Shown: positions 35,930-44,822 of the stretch, in pieces
Layout of the letters: each line of letters starts with the position of its first letter
Position numbering within the stretch: the first letter of the stretch is position 1
NCBI RefSeq assembly: GCF_900564155.1
Contig: NZ_LS999839.1
Span: 1,237,097-1,301,096 of the forward strand
Source of the DNA: Pedobacter schmidteae
GTDB lineage: Bacteria; Bacteroidota; Bacteroidia; Sphingobacteriales; Sphingobacteriaceae
Length of the DNA: 64,000 bases
Direction: 5' to 3'
Made by a program: the position numbers and the translations under genes
Notes under the pieces: model-generated
What the model was told of the DNA's origin: nothing
Seen by the model: the letters and a program-made list of their open reading frames with translations, nothing else
Database searches by the model: none

Positions 35930-36661
35930 TTAAATTTTAACGTAAAGGTATAATGCTGCGGCAAGTGAGGCACCAATAATAGGGCCGATAACCGGAATCC
36001 AGGCGTAGCCCCAATTGTTGCCGCCTTTCCCTGCAACAGGTAGTATGGCATGCATAATTCTTGGGCCAAGGTCTCTGGCGGGGTTAATGGCATAGCCTGT
36101 GGTTCCACCAAGTGACAAACCAATTACCCATACCAGGAAAGTTACCGGCAGGGCGCCAATGGAACCCAGTCCGATAGGACTTTTGTCTACACCCATTTCG
36201 GCATTGGTAAAATGGAATATGGCAAAAATCAACACAAAAGTTCCTATGATCTCGCTAACCAGGTTTGACGCTGTTTTTGGAATAGCAGGAGCTGTGCAGA
36301 AGGTAGCCTGTTTTGCCCCTTTGTCTTCTGTTCCGGCATAAAAATCACAATACAGCAACCAAACCAGGAAAGCCCCCAGCATGGCGCCAATAAATTGTGC
36401 TGCAATATACATTGGCACCGAAGCCCAGGCAAATTTTTCGGCGATGGCCAAACCAATAGTTACCGCAGGGTTTAAGTGCGCGCCACTATAGGGCCCGGCA
36501 ATAACCACGCCGATAAACACGGCAAGGGCCCAGGCAGTGGTGATCACCATCCATCCACCATTGTTCCCTTTGGTTCCTTTCAAAACCACGTTGGCCACAA
36601 CCCCGTTGCCTAATAATATCATAAACATTGTGCCGAGTATTTCGGCTAAAAAAGGAGACAT
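35930..36661 (-). CDS. glpF: Glycerol facilitator (MIP/aquaglyceroporin family)
   Basis: 243 residues, six membrane segments and two half-helices. NPA motifs at 64-66 (GAHLNPAVTIG) and 193-195 (INPARDLGP). The Asp after NPAR is typical of glycerol-conducting GlpF rather than water-selective AqpZ. It passes glycerol through the inner membrane by diffusion. It follows glpK by 32 bases on the same strand; together they form a glycerol uptake operon. Confidence 0.92.
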   Translation of the reverse strand: MSPFLAEILGTMFMILLGNGVVANVVLKGTKGNNGGWMVITTAWALAVFIGVVIAGPYSGAHLNPAVTIGLAIAEKFAWASVPMYIAAQFIGAMLGAFLVWLLYCDFYAGTEDKGAKQATFCTAPAIPKTASNLVSEIIGTFVLIFAIFHFTNAEMGVDKSPIGLGSIGALPVTFLVWVIGLSLGGTTGYAINPARDLGPRIMHAILPVAGKGGNNWGYAWIPVIGPIIGASLAAALYLYVKI

Positions 36662-36693
36662 GTTTTTTTGGTTTAAATTCGGTTATAAATATA

Positions 36694-38184
36694 TTAGTTT
36701 TCTGCTGCTGCTTTTGCTGCCTTTACAGCTTTGTTCCATCCTTTAATACGGTCGGCAATATTTTCGGCCTTTCCGGCATTAAAGTTTTTATCAATTTTCC
36801 ACTGTCCGCTGATGTCGTCCATGCTGTTCCAATAGCCTACTGCTAAACCTGCCAGGTAGGCGGCACCTAATGCCGTTACTTCAGTTACTTTTGGGCGGAT
36901 AACGGTAGTGTCCAATAGGTCGGACTGAAACTGCATCAGCATATCGTTGGCTGTTGCTCCGCCGTCTACCCTTAGTTCTTTTATGCTATGTCCCGAGTCG
37001 GCCTCCATCGCTTTAAGCACTTCCATAGTCTGGAAAGCGATGCTTTCTACTGCCGCCCTGGCCAGGTGTGCGGCTGTGGTTCCGCGGGTAATCCCGGTAA
37101 TGGTACCGCGTGCATCCTGATTCCAGTGAGGGGCACCCAGTCCGGCAAATGCAGGTACGAGGTATACGCCACCTGTGTCTTGCACTTGTAAGGCCAGTTG
37201 TTCTACCTCGGCAGAGGTCTTGATGATGCCCAGGCCATCTCGTAACCATTGTACTACTGCCCCACCTATAAAGATACTGCCTTCCAGGGCGTATTGTACT
37301 TTGCCATTTATTTTCCAGGCGATGGTGGTAACCAGGTTATTCTGCGAAACAATAGGCTTATCGCCGATATTCATCAGCATGAAACAGCCGGTGCCATAAG
37401 TGTTTTTTACCATGCCTACCTGGGTACACATTTGTCCGAACAGTGCTGCTTGTTGGTCGCCGGCAATTCCTGCGATAGGAATTTTTGCGGCAAGCACATT
37501 GCCGGTGGTTTCTCCATATACCTCGCTGGATGATTTTACCTCAGGAAGAATGCTTCTTGGAATGTCAAAAAGGTCTAGTAATTCCTGATCCCATTCCAGC
37601 GTATGGATGTTGTATATCAAGGTTCTGGATGCGTTACTCACATCTGTAATGTGTACGCGTCCGTCGGTCAGGTTCCAGATCAGCCAGGAGTCGATGGTTC
37701 CGAAAGCAATGTCTCCCGCTGCAGCCTTTTCGCGGGCACCGGGCACATGATCAAGGATCCATTTTATTTTGGTGGCCGAGAAATAAGCATCTAAGATGAG
37801 CCCCGTTTTTTCCTGTATATTTTTGGAGAGGCCTTTGGCCTTCAATTCATCACAATAGGCCGAGGTGCGTCTGTCTTGCCATACAATAGCATTGTACAGT
37901 GGTTCTCCGGTTTTTCTATCCCATAAAACAGTGGTTTCCCGCTGATTGGTAATACCGATAGCGGCGATGTCAGTTGGGGTAATACCTGCCTTTACAATGG
38001 CTTCGGTGGCTACAGAGATCTGTGTGGTCCATATTTCGCTGGCATTGTGCTCTACCCATCCTGGTTGAGGATAGATTTGCTCGAACTCTTTTTGTGCGAT
38101 GGATACAATGCCTCCCTCCTTATTAAATACAATCGCCCTTGAACTTGTGGTTCCCTGATCAAAGGACAAAATAAATTTGCTCAT
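36694..38184 (-). CDS. glpK: Glycerol kinase
   Basis: 496 residues, FGGY fold. [14 protein letters not shown] opens the nucleotide-binding domain; [13 protein letters not shown] and [11 protein letters not shown] carry the glycerol-contact Arg-Glu residues; [11 protein letters not shown] and [17 protein letters not shown] are the C-terminal ATP blocks. It makes glycerol-3-phosphate and traps glycerol entering by GlpF. No promoter box is clear in the 124 bases upstream. Confidence 0.96.
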   Translation of the reverse strand: MSKFILSFDQGTTSSRAIVFNKEGGIVSIAQKEFEQIYPQPGWVEHNASEIWTTQISVATEAIVKAGITPTDIAAIGITNQRETTVLWDRKTGEPLYNAIVWQDRRTSAYCDELKAKGLSKNIQEKTGLILDAYFSATKIKWILDHVPGAREKAAAGDIAFGTIDSWLIWNLTDGRVHITDVSNASRTLIYNIHTLEWDQELLDLFDIPRSILPEVKSSSEVYGETTGNVLAAKIPIAGIAGDQQAALFGQMCTQVGMVKNTYGTGCFMLMNIGDKPIVSQNNLVTTIAWKINGKVQYALEGSIFIGGAVVQWLRDGLGIIKTSAEVEQLALQVQDTGGVYLVPAFAGLGAPHWNQDARGTITGITRGTTAAHLARAAVESIAFQTMEVLKAMEADSGHSIKELRVDGGATANDMLMQFQSDLLDTTVIRPKVTEVTALGAAYLAGLAVGYWNSMDDISGQWKIDKNFNAGKAENIADRIKGWNKAVKAAKAAAEN

Positions 38185-38308
38185 AATTTATAATTGCAAT
38201 GATGTGTAACAAAACGTAAGTATACGTAATCATTATCGAAAGTAAAAGATACTATGCGAAAATCATGATTTTTTTTTAACATATTGCCAAATCTGGCCAG
38301 GATACCTG

Positions 38309-39838
38309 TTATTCATCAGGCATCTTTGCCGCGATACCTGTTTTCTTGTCAACAGGCATTGTGGCTTTCCATTGCCTTAATTGTTGGGCTAGTTCTTTTG
38401 ATAAAGCACTAACCAGATCGGTATGTTGGGCAGCAAGATTGTTGTTTTCGCCGATATCCGTTTTCAGGTTGTACAATTGTTTGCTACCGTCGCGCATGTC
38501 GTATACCAGTTTCCAGTTTCCTTTTCTGATGGCGCTCTGAAAATTAATACCGGGCCCATCCTCGGGTATCCATTTATTGGGGATGTGCCATATCAATGAC
38601 CTTAAATCATCTTTATAGGCTGGGTTTTTTAAAATCGGAACCATGCTTTTACCGTCTATGGGCTGATGGGTTTTATACCCGCTTATTCTGGCCATTTCAA
38701 GTATAGTTGGAAAAAAGTCCTCTATCATGACATATTGATGGGTTATTGAACCTTGTTTTACTACTCCTGGCCATTTTACAATCATGGGTTCGCGGATGCC
38801 GCCTTCGTTTACCGATCCTTTACCTGCCTTTAGCGGGAGGTTCTGTGTGTTGGGCTGTCCGCCTCTTGGTGGTGCCAGACCTAGTCCTCCGTTGTCGCTC
38901 ATAAAAATGATAATGGTATTTTTATCAACCTGTTTTTCCTTCAGGTAGTCCATAATGTCGCCCAGGCTCTTATCCATGCCTTCAATCAATGAGGCATATT
39001 TGGCTTCGGGAACTTCAAGTCCGGCATTTATATATTTTTGATAGTAGCGCGGATCGGCCATCAGGGGGACATGGACCGCATAATGTGCCATGTTCAGGTA
39101 AAATGGGCGTTTGTCCCTGATCGGACTTTCGAGGCTTTTTAGCGCTTCTTTAGTCAGGGCCTCGGTCAAAAAGTTATCGGTTCCATAATATTCTTCTAAA
39201 TCGGGGACGGCCTGTATGCTTGCTTTATTTTGCTGGTTTCCGTAATTGTCTTCAGGCAAATAGCTTTGCGGGTGTCCGGCAGAATGGCCGGCAATGTTGA
39301 CCATAAAGCCCATGTTATAGGGATTTGCTCCGGGGGTACCTGCCGAGCCCCAATGTGCTTTGCCAACATGAACAGTAAAATACCCTGCATTTTTGAGCAA
39401 TTGCGTAAAAGGTGTTGCATATTGGGTGTGTGGTATGCCAATTACGGGGCTCAGGCCATTGTAGTTCCATTCAGGGGCTTTAAATTGCTCGTCTGGATTG
39501 TCTGTCGGATTATCTTTTGTGGGTGAAGTCCAGTTGGTGATTCTTGCACGCGCTGAATTCATACCACTTAGCATGCTGATTCTGGTTGGTGTACATACCG
39601 GCTGTGCATAGGCATCGGTAAACTTCATTCCTTCTTTTGCCAAACGTTCCATATTGGGGGTATGGTAGCGTTTATTTAATGGGGTAACCTGCTCCCAAAA
39701 AGGCACTGAAGTATCCTGCCAGCCCATATCATCAACCAGAAAAACGATAATATTGGGACGTTGCCCGGCTGTTTTTTGTTGCGCCATTCCGGGTGTCAGA
39801 AATAAACCCGCCATTAAAATTAGTGATAGTTTCTTCAT
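38309..39838 (-). CDS. Cysteine-type sulfatase, third copy
   Basis: 509 residues. Signal peptide 1-19 (KKLSLILMAGLFLTPGMAQ). Formylglycine cysteine C82 in CTPTRISMLSG (the usual LTG is LSG); metal-binding LVDDMG and MSDNGGLG present. It clearly differs from the two tandem sulfatases (different insert WEQVTPLNKRYHTPN and NWTSPTK region), so it belongs to another subfamily. It is transcribed towards glpK with a 124-base gap and has no poly-Cys leader. Same-strand order sulfatase-glpK-glpF suggests, weakly, a link to a sulfated or glycerol-bearing substrate. Confidence 0.92.
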   Translation of the reverse strand: MKKLSLILMAGLFLTPGMAQQKTAGQRPNIIVFLVDDMGWQDTSVPFWEQVTPLNKRYHTPNMERLAKEGMKFTDAYAQPVCTPTRISMLSGMNSARARITNWTSPTKDNPTDNPDEQFKAPEWNYNGLSPVIGIPHTQYATPFTQLLKNAGYFTVHVGKAHWGSAGTPGANPYNMGFMVNIAGHSAGHPQSYLPEDNYGNQQNKASIQAVPDLEEYYGTDNFLTEALTKEALKSLESPIRDKRPFYLNMAHYAVHVPLMADPRYYQKYINAGLEVPEAKYASLIEGMDKSLGDIMDYLKEKQVDKNTIIIFMSDNGGLGLAPPRGGQPNTQNLPLKAGKGSVNEGGIREPMIVKWPGVVKQGSITHQYVMIEDFFPTILEMARISGYKTHQPIDGKSMVPILKNPAYKDDLRSLIWHIPNKWIPEDGPGINFQSAIRKGNWKLVYDMRDGSKQLYNLKTDIGENNNLAAQHTDLVSALSKELAQQLRQWKATMPVDKKTGIAAKMPDE

Positions 39839-39992
39839 GTTTGTTGTTTGCCTGGTCTTTTTCGACAGCCTTTATTTTAAGCTTAAACTTAGCAAAAACT
39901 ATTTGATGTATAACTTGTAAATTGAGGTAAATGCGCATGATTTCCTTCTTCAATCAAACGGTCAAATTACAGGAGGCAGGGGGGAAATGTGC

Positions 39993-40028
39993 AATAAAAA
40001 ACCCCGGTGCCAAAAAGGCGACCGGGGT
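39993..40028 (-). terminator. Terminator of the beta-barrel gene
   Basis: ACCCCGGT+GCC (40001-40011) pairs with GGC+ACCGGGGT (40017-40028, one bulged G), loop of five A. On the minus strand it is followed by TTTTTATT, so it serves the gene ending at 40099. Confidence 0.85.
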
Positions 40029-40098
40029 ATCGGCTCCCATAGGGATTAAGAAAAAAAGGGATATTTGGGAGCTTAGAATGTATAGCCTTCGTTGAAGG

Positions 40099-40707
40099 TT
40101 AGAACTTTAAACCCAGGCCCACAGAGAATACCTGATTTTTATATTCAGGTGTTTCCTTTGTTCCGTTTTCATTGTTTTTCTGGAAGTCAAGGGCATAACG
40201 GCCATGAATGTCAACTTTATTGTTGATGTCGTATCGGAAACCAATCAAACCTCCAACAAGGCTCTTTTTGAAACGGTCAGACTTGTCTTCCACAATCTGT
40301 TGCTCGGTTGTGCCAAATCCATTTTCGAATTTGTTATTGGTCGACAACAGGAATGAAACTTGTGGTCCTGCTACCAGGTTTAAACCACTGCCGCCCAAAT
40401 TGATACTGGCCAGAATAGGAATATCAATAAAGTTGGTGGTTTGTGTAAAATTGCCAAACAGGGTTTCAGCTTTGTAACCTTTGGTAGAATAAAGCAGCTC
40501 GGGGGTAAATGCCAAACCTGTAATTAAAGGGATGTCTAATGTTACCCCGGCATTGAAACCTGGATTTACTTTTGTTTTAAAATCATTGTTCCCATCACCC
40601 TTAATGATGTTTGGAACGTTTAGACCAGCTTTAACACCCAATCTGATCTGGGCATTTGTTGCGGTTGCTGCGAATAGGCCTATGGCCAGGATAAGTAATT
40701 TTTTCAT
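40099..40707 (-). CDS. Small outer-membrane beta-barrel protein (PorT/OmpX-like 'porin family')
   Basis: 202 residues. Signal peptide 1-19 (KKLLILAIGLFAATATNAQ), then alternating hydrophobic strands beginning LGVKAGLNVPNI and ending in FSVGLGLKF, a typical outer-membrane C-terminus with terminal Phe. The pattern fits the 8-stranded PF13568-type barrels abundant in Bacteroidota. Function unknown. Divergent from the GH3 gene over a 306-base region that contains a 32-bp palindrome. Confidence 0.85.
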   Translation of the reverse strand: MKKLLILAIGLFAATATNAQIRLGVKAGLNVPNIIKGDGNNDFKTKVNPGFNAGVTLDIPLITGLAFTPELLYSTKGYKAETLFGNFTQTTNFIDIPILASINLGGSGLNLVAGPQVSFLLSTNNKFENGFGTTEQQIVEDKSDRFKKSLVGGLIGFRYDINNKVDIHGRYALDFQKNNENGTKETPEYKNQVFSVGLGLKF

Positions 40708-41013
40708 GTTGTGTAGTTTTTGTTATTAAGGTTGTAAACGAAAGAAATGTGCCAGTTCTGGAAAATAGGCCATTGACGATTTGTTAAAAAATGTTAAAAC
40801 GTGAGTTATGGTCAGGTAATCAGGTGTTTTAACAGTTATTTAAATAACGTAGAGTCTAAAGGGAGTAAAGTCTCAATTGTATCAAATTTGATACAATTGA
40901 GAGGTGAAGTGCGATTTTTTTTTGTAAAATTTCCAATAACCATACCGGATGCTATTTTAAGCATGCAGAAGCGGAAAAATCCTTAACTTTGGAATTTAAC
41001 AAACCCGCACAAA
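40708..41013. other. 306-base divergent intergenic region with a perfect 32-bp palindrome
   Basis: Between the beta-barrel and GH3 genes. It holds a perfect palindrome at 40871-40902 (left half TCTCAATTGTATCAAA) and a -7-like box TAACTTTG at 40984-40991, 23 bases before the GH3 start. No TTG is placed correctly for a -33 element. No credible small gene is seen. Confidence 0.7.
40871..40902. repeat. Perfect 32-bp palindrome, candidate operator
   Basis: Sixteen bases TCTCAATTGTATCAAA are followed by their exact reverse complement with no spacer. The core TGTATCAAATTTGATACA has the look of a dimeric repressor site. As RNA it would make a stem but has no central loop, and a poly-T tract begins 13 bases later. 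Confidence 0.75.
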
Positions 41014-42720
41014 ATGAATTTCAAGCACTTTTTCATCGTTACACTACTCTTAATGGCTAGTTTATTTACAGCACAAGCACAAAGAAAAAGTTACCTGCAA
41101 ACTTTGGCCGAGCCTAATGAATGGGTCGACTCTGTATTTAAACGCTTGAGTAAAAGACAAAAAATTGCGCAAATGTTTTTTGTACGGGCACATACCAATT
41201 TTGGAAAAGCCTATGAAGATTCGATAGGTAAAGTAATTAAGAAAGAACGTATAGGCGGATTGGTTTTTTTTCAAGGTGGCCCGGGGCGACAAGCGATTTT
41301 AACCAATCAATATCAGTCGCTGGCCAGGGTACCTTTATTGATCACTTCGGATGGAGAATGGGGTTTGGGTATGCGACTGGACAGTACCATTTCTTATCCT
41401 TATCAAATGGCCCTGGGTGCTGTGCAAGACAAAGAATTGTTGTATAAAATGGGACTGGAGGTAGCTAAAGACTATAAACGTATTGGGATGCACATGAACC
41501 TGGCACCAGATGTGGATGTGAACAATAATCCTAAAAACCCGGTGATCAACTTCCGCTCTTTTGGCGAGAATAAATATAATGTAGCCACAAAAGCAGCAGC
41601 TTATATGAAAGGGATGCAGGATGGTGGATTGTTGGTTAGTATTAAACATTTTCCGGGACATGGGGATACCGATGTAGATTCGCATTACGATTTACCACAG
41701 TTAAAGTTTACCAAAAACCGTTTGGACAGTCTGGAGCTTTATCCTTTTAAAGAACTAATTAAAGAGGGAGCTGCGGGTGTGATGATTGCACATATGAACA
41801 TCCCGGCATTGGATAATACACCAAATATGCCTTCTACCTTGTCCAAACCTATTGTTACCGGTCTATTAAAAGAGGAGCTTGGTTTTAAGGGAATTGTGAT
41901 TTCTGATGCGATGGGCATGAACGGGGTGGTGAAACACTTTAAAGATGGTGAGGCCGATGTGATGGGTATCATTGCCGGTAACGATGTTTTAGAGCTTTCG
42001 GAAAACAGCGCAAGGGCAATAAAGCTGGTACGTAAGGCAGTTCGTGCAGATAGGATTAGCATGGATCAGATAGATCAGAGTGTGAGAAAAATTCTGATGG
42101 CTAAATATTGGGCAGGCTTAAACGTTAAAGAAACTGTAAAGGAAAGCAATGTATTGGCAGAAGTAAACCGTCCGGAAAGCGAGGCATTGTTAAAGCAATT
42201 GTCCGAAGCGTCAATGACCTTGTTAAGGGGTAAAGAAAATATTCAACAGCTTAGTGCCGAGAAACGGACCGTAATCATCAGCATTGGAACACCTCAAGTC
42301 ACTTTGTTTCAGCGCGAACTGGGTGCCTATTATAAAAATGCAGTTTTTTATACATTGGATAAAAATGCCAGTGCCAACGCTATTGCAAAGGTGTTGAGGG
42401 AGCTTAAAGCATTTGATCAACTGATTATAGGAATTCATGATACACGTACGCGTCCTGGAAATGGAATGGTGCTGAGTGCCGATCTGAAGCAGTTTATTAA
42501 AGATATGTCGTTGAGCAATGCGGTTTTTGCCCTGTTTGCTAATCCCTATAATCTGGCGGCTATACCAGGATTAGAAAAAAGCAACGGTTTGCTGGTCGCC
42601 TATCAGAAAGAAGATTTTATGCAAAAGGCTGCTGCAGAGGTGATCAAAAACCAGGTGGTGCCTAGCGGAAAACTACCGGTTACCGTGAATACGTTTTTTA
42701 AGTACGGCGACGGACTTTAG
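41014..42720 (+). CDS. GH3-family beta-N-acetylhexosaminidase (NagZ-like), exported
   Basis: 568 residues. Signal peptide 1-22 (FFIVTLLLMASLFTAQAQ). The NagZ loop KHFPGHGDTDVDSHYDLP (about residue 210) supplies the catalytic Asp-His dyad, and the nucleophile is in VISDAMGM (about 298). A C-terminal GH3-C-like domain follows. It removes beta-N-acetylglucosamine, likely from peptidoglycan fragments. Many Bacteroidota relatives have a fused beta-lactamase-type domain and about 980 residues; this one ends before that domain. First of a GH3-tatD-tcdA run with gaps of 9 and 6 bases. Confidence 0.9.
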   Translation: MNFKHFFIVTLLLMASLFTAQAQRKSYLQTLAEPNEWVDSVFKRLSKRQKIAQMFFVRAHTNFGKAYEDSIGKVIKKERIGGLVFFQGGPGRQAILTNQYQSLARVPLLITSDGEWGLGMRLDSTISYPYQMALGAVQDKELLYKMGLEVAKDYKRIGMHMNLAPDVDVNNNPKNPVINFRSFGENKYNVATKAAAYMKGMQDGGLLVSIKHFPGHGDTDVDSHYDLPQLKFTKNRLDSLELYPFKELIKEGAAGVMIAHMNIPALDNTPNMPSTLSKPIVTGLLKEELGFKGIVISDAMGMNGVVKHFKDGEADVMGIIAGNDVLELSENSARAIKLVRKAVRADRISMDQIDQSVRKILMAKYWAGLNVKETVKESNVLAEVNRPESEALLKQLSEASMTLLRGKENIQQLSAEKRTVIISIGTPQVTLFQRELGAYYKNAVFYTLDKNASANAIAKVLRELKAFDQLIIGIHDTRTRPGNGMVLSADLKQFIKDMSLSNAVFALFANPYNLAAIPGLEKSNGLLVAYQKEDFMQKAAAEVIKNQVVPSGKLPVTVNTFFKYGDGL

Positions 42721-42729
42721 GATTGGGCG

Positions 42730-43404
42730 ATGCAGTTTTTGGACATCCATACGCATCATGAAGGGCAGGCTGCCGGAACAATCAGCATCTTAAGTATTTC
42801 GTTAACTGGCGATTCGCAGGAGCTGTTTCCAATGGTAATCGAACGGGCGATAGCAAGTGGAGGTGGTATAAGTGTAGGCTTGCATCCTTGGTTTGCTACT
42901 TTGACACATCTGGAAAGAGATTATCAGTTGCTTGAACTGGAGGCTAAAAGGCCTGAGGTAAAAATGATTGGTGAGTGTGGCCTGGATAGACTGAAAGGCG
43001 AAAGTCTGCACAACCAGTTGATGATACTGAGAAAGCAGCTAAGTCTGGCCGAAGAACTTCGTAAACCGGTAATTTTGCATTGTGTGCGATGCTTTGACGA
43101 ACTGATGGGCTTGAAAAAGGAAATGAATATGAGTGTACCGATGATTATTCATGGTTTCAACAAAAATGAGGCACTGGGCAGGCAACTGCTGTCTAAAGGC
43201 TTCTATCTCTCTTTTGGTAAAGCTATTCTGAACCCCAATTCGGGGGCTGCTGTGTTATTAAAGGAGGCTGATATTTTCTTTCTGGAAACAGATGATGCCG
43301 ATTGCGGGATTGCCGAAATTTATGAGGTTGCGGCAAATTTAAAAAAATGTACGGTAGCCGAATTAAAAGCGCTTATTTTTGCCAACTGGGAAAAAATAAT
43401 TTGA
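42730..43404 (+). CDS. TatD-family metal-dependent hydrolase
   Basis: 224 residues, TIM-barrel amidohydrolase. Metal ligands H7 and H9 in DIHTHH, Glu in GECGLD, His in VILHCVRCF and later Asp in FLETDDAD. TatD proteins have 3'-5' exonuclease/DNase activity in several bacteria. It is shorter than E. coli TatD (260). Operon with the GH3 and tcdA genes. Confidence 0.85.
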   Translation: MQFLDIHTHHEGQAAGTISILSISLTGDSQELFPMVIERAIASGGGISVGLHPWFATLTHLERDYQLLELEAKRPEVKMIGECGLDRLKGESLHNQLMILRKQLSLAEELRKPVILHCVRCFDELMGLKKEMNMSVPMIIHGFNKNEALGRQLLSKGFYLSFGKAILNPNSGAAVLLKEADIFFLETDDADCGIAEIYEVAANLKKCTVAELKALIFANWEKII

Positions 43405-43410
43405 TAATAT

Positions 43411-44196
43411 ATGTCTGATTTAAACTGGTTGTCGCGCTCTGCCTTACTGGTAGGAAATGAGGGGATTGATATTTTGCAGCAGAAACATGTGTTGGTAGTT
43501 GGACTTGGCGGTGTAGGCTCTTTTGCTGCCGAGTTTATGTGTCGTTCGGGCATAGGTGAGATGACTATTGTAGATGGGGATGTTGTGGATCCAACTAATC
43601 GTAACAGACAGTTACCGGCATTGTTTACCAATCATGGGGTAAGTAAGGCCGACATTATGAAGGAACGTTTACGGGCTATTAATCCGGATATCAAGCTACA
43701 TGTGATTAAAGATTTTTTAACGCCGCAAAAATGCAGGGAGCTGATGGAGCAGCCCTTTGATTATGTGATGGACTGTATCGACAGTTTGACACCTAAAACG
43801 ATCCTGTTATCCAAAGCGCTGGAAAAAAATGTGCCAATAGTCAGTTCCATGGGAGCGGGGGGTAAGTTGGATCCTACTCAGTTACGGGTAACCTGGTTGC
43901 CCGATACCTATCAATGTGTTTTTGCTCAATCTATTCGCAAAAGACTAAAGAAACAGGGAAACTACAGTCGGATTAAGGCTGTATTTTCGACTGAGACCGT
44001 AGCTAAGGAGTCGTTGGTGATGACTGATGGCAGCAATTTTAAACGTTCTGCTTATGGGACTATTTCGTATCTGCCGGCAGCTTTTGGAGGTGTTTGTGCT
44101 TCGGTGGCTATCAGAGATCTGTTAGGCCAGCCGATTGTGATGGCCACGCGGCCATCACGAATCGCGGCAAAAAAGAAACCTGCAAAAGCAAAATAA
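43411..44196 (+). CDS. tcdA: tRNA threonylcarbamoyladenosine dehydratase
   Basis: 261 residues, ThiF/E1-like fold. Nucleotide loop GLGGVGSFAAE (31-41), Arg in NRNRQ, acidic MDCIDSLTPK and the TcdA-type VSSMGAGGKLDPTQ. It uses ATP to dehydrate t6A37 to cyclic ct6A in tRNAs. The zinc Cys pairs of ThiF/MoeB are absent, as expected for TcdA. Basic C-terminus (KKKPAKAK). Confidence 0.92.
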   Translation: MSDLNWLSRSALLVGNEGIDILQQKHVLVVGLGGVGSFAAEFMCRSGIGEMTIVDGDVVDPTNRNRQLPALFTNHGVSKADIMKERLRAINPDIKLHVIKDFLTPQKCRELMEQPFDYVMDCIDSLTPKTILLSKALEKNVPIVSSMGAGGKLDPTQLRVTWLPDTYQCVFAQSIRKRLKKQGNYSRIKAVFSTETVAKESLVMTDGSNFKRSAYGTISYLPAAFGGVCASVAIRDLLGQPIVMATRPSRIAAKKKPAKAK

Positions 44197-44258
44197 TTTA
44201 CCTGAGGGCTCCGGGGCGGAATAGCGACCGGATTAATGGTATAATCCCAAGGAGACAC

Positions 44259-44780
44259 CTAATACTGGTTGTTTTCCGGTTTTATAGCAGCAGAGGTCCA
44301 TCCTTTTAAAAATTCCATTACTTTGGGTACGCTATGACCTTTTCCTTCTTCCAGATAGGCTGAGTTTTGGATATGGAGCACTTTGCCGTTTCCATCCAAA
44401 ATAACGAATACCGGGAAGCCGAAGCGGCCTGGGTAGCCCAAACTAGCCATTACATCCGCATTTTTATTCTCTTTACTGTAGTTGACCAAAACAGTTTCGT
44501 AATTGTCATTTAGATAGTTTTTAACTTCAGGCGTGGCATCAACCATTTTATGAAACAGGATGCACCAGCTACACCAATTGCCGCCCACCTGAATGAATAC
44601 ATGCTTACCTTGTTTTTTGGCTTTGGCCACTGCGGCGTCAATATCGGCCCTGGCATTGGCGTTGGGATTGTAAACTTTTACCGGCTGTGCCTGTTGCACC
44701 TGAAAATCCTTTTTGCCTTGTGCAAATGTTGCACTGGAAAGGCCGATAACTGCGAACAGGAGAAAGATTGATGTTTTCAT
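44259..44780 (-). CDS. Exported thioredoxin-like protein
   Basis: 173 residues. Signal peptide 1-20 (SIFLLFAVIGLSSATFAQ). Redox motif C70-S-W-C73 in GGNWCSWC, and cis-Pro in RFGFPVFVIL. This matches the Thioredoxin_7/DUF255-like small exported group. Probable periplasmic disulfide reductase. Divergent from the AddA-like gene, 42 bases apart, so their promoters overlap. Confidence 0.87.
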   Translation of the reverse strand: MKTSIFLLFAVIGLSSATFAQGKKDFQVQQAQPVKVYNPNANARADIDAAVAKAKKQGKHVFIQVGGNWCSWCILFHKMVDATPEVKNYLNDNYETVLVNYSKENKNADVMASLGYPGRFGFPVFVILDGNGKVLHIQNSAYLEEGKGHSVPKVMEFLKGWTSAAIKPENNQY

Positions 44781-44822
44781 TATGAATATATTTTTATATA
44801 CAATTTTACATATTTTTACCTA

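Noticed and set aside
39732..39953. 73-codon minus-strand ORF across the third sulfatase start, tested as a second Cys leader
   Set aside because: It overlaps the sulfatase coding start in another frame and has no cysteine run.
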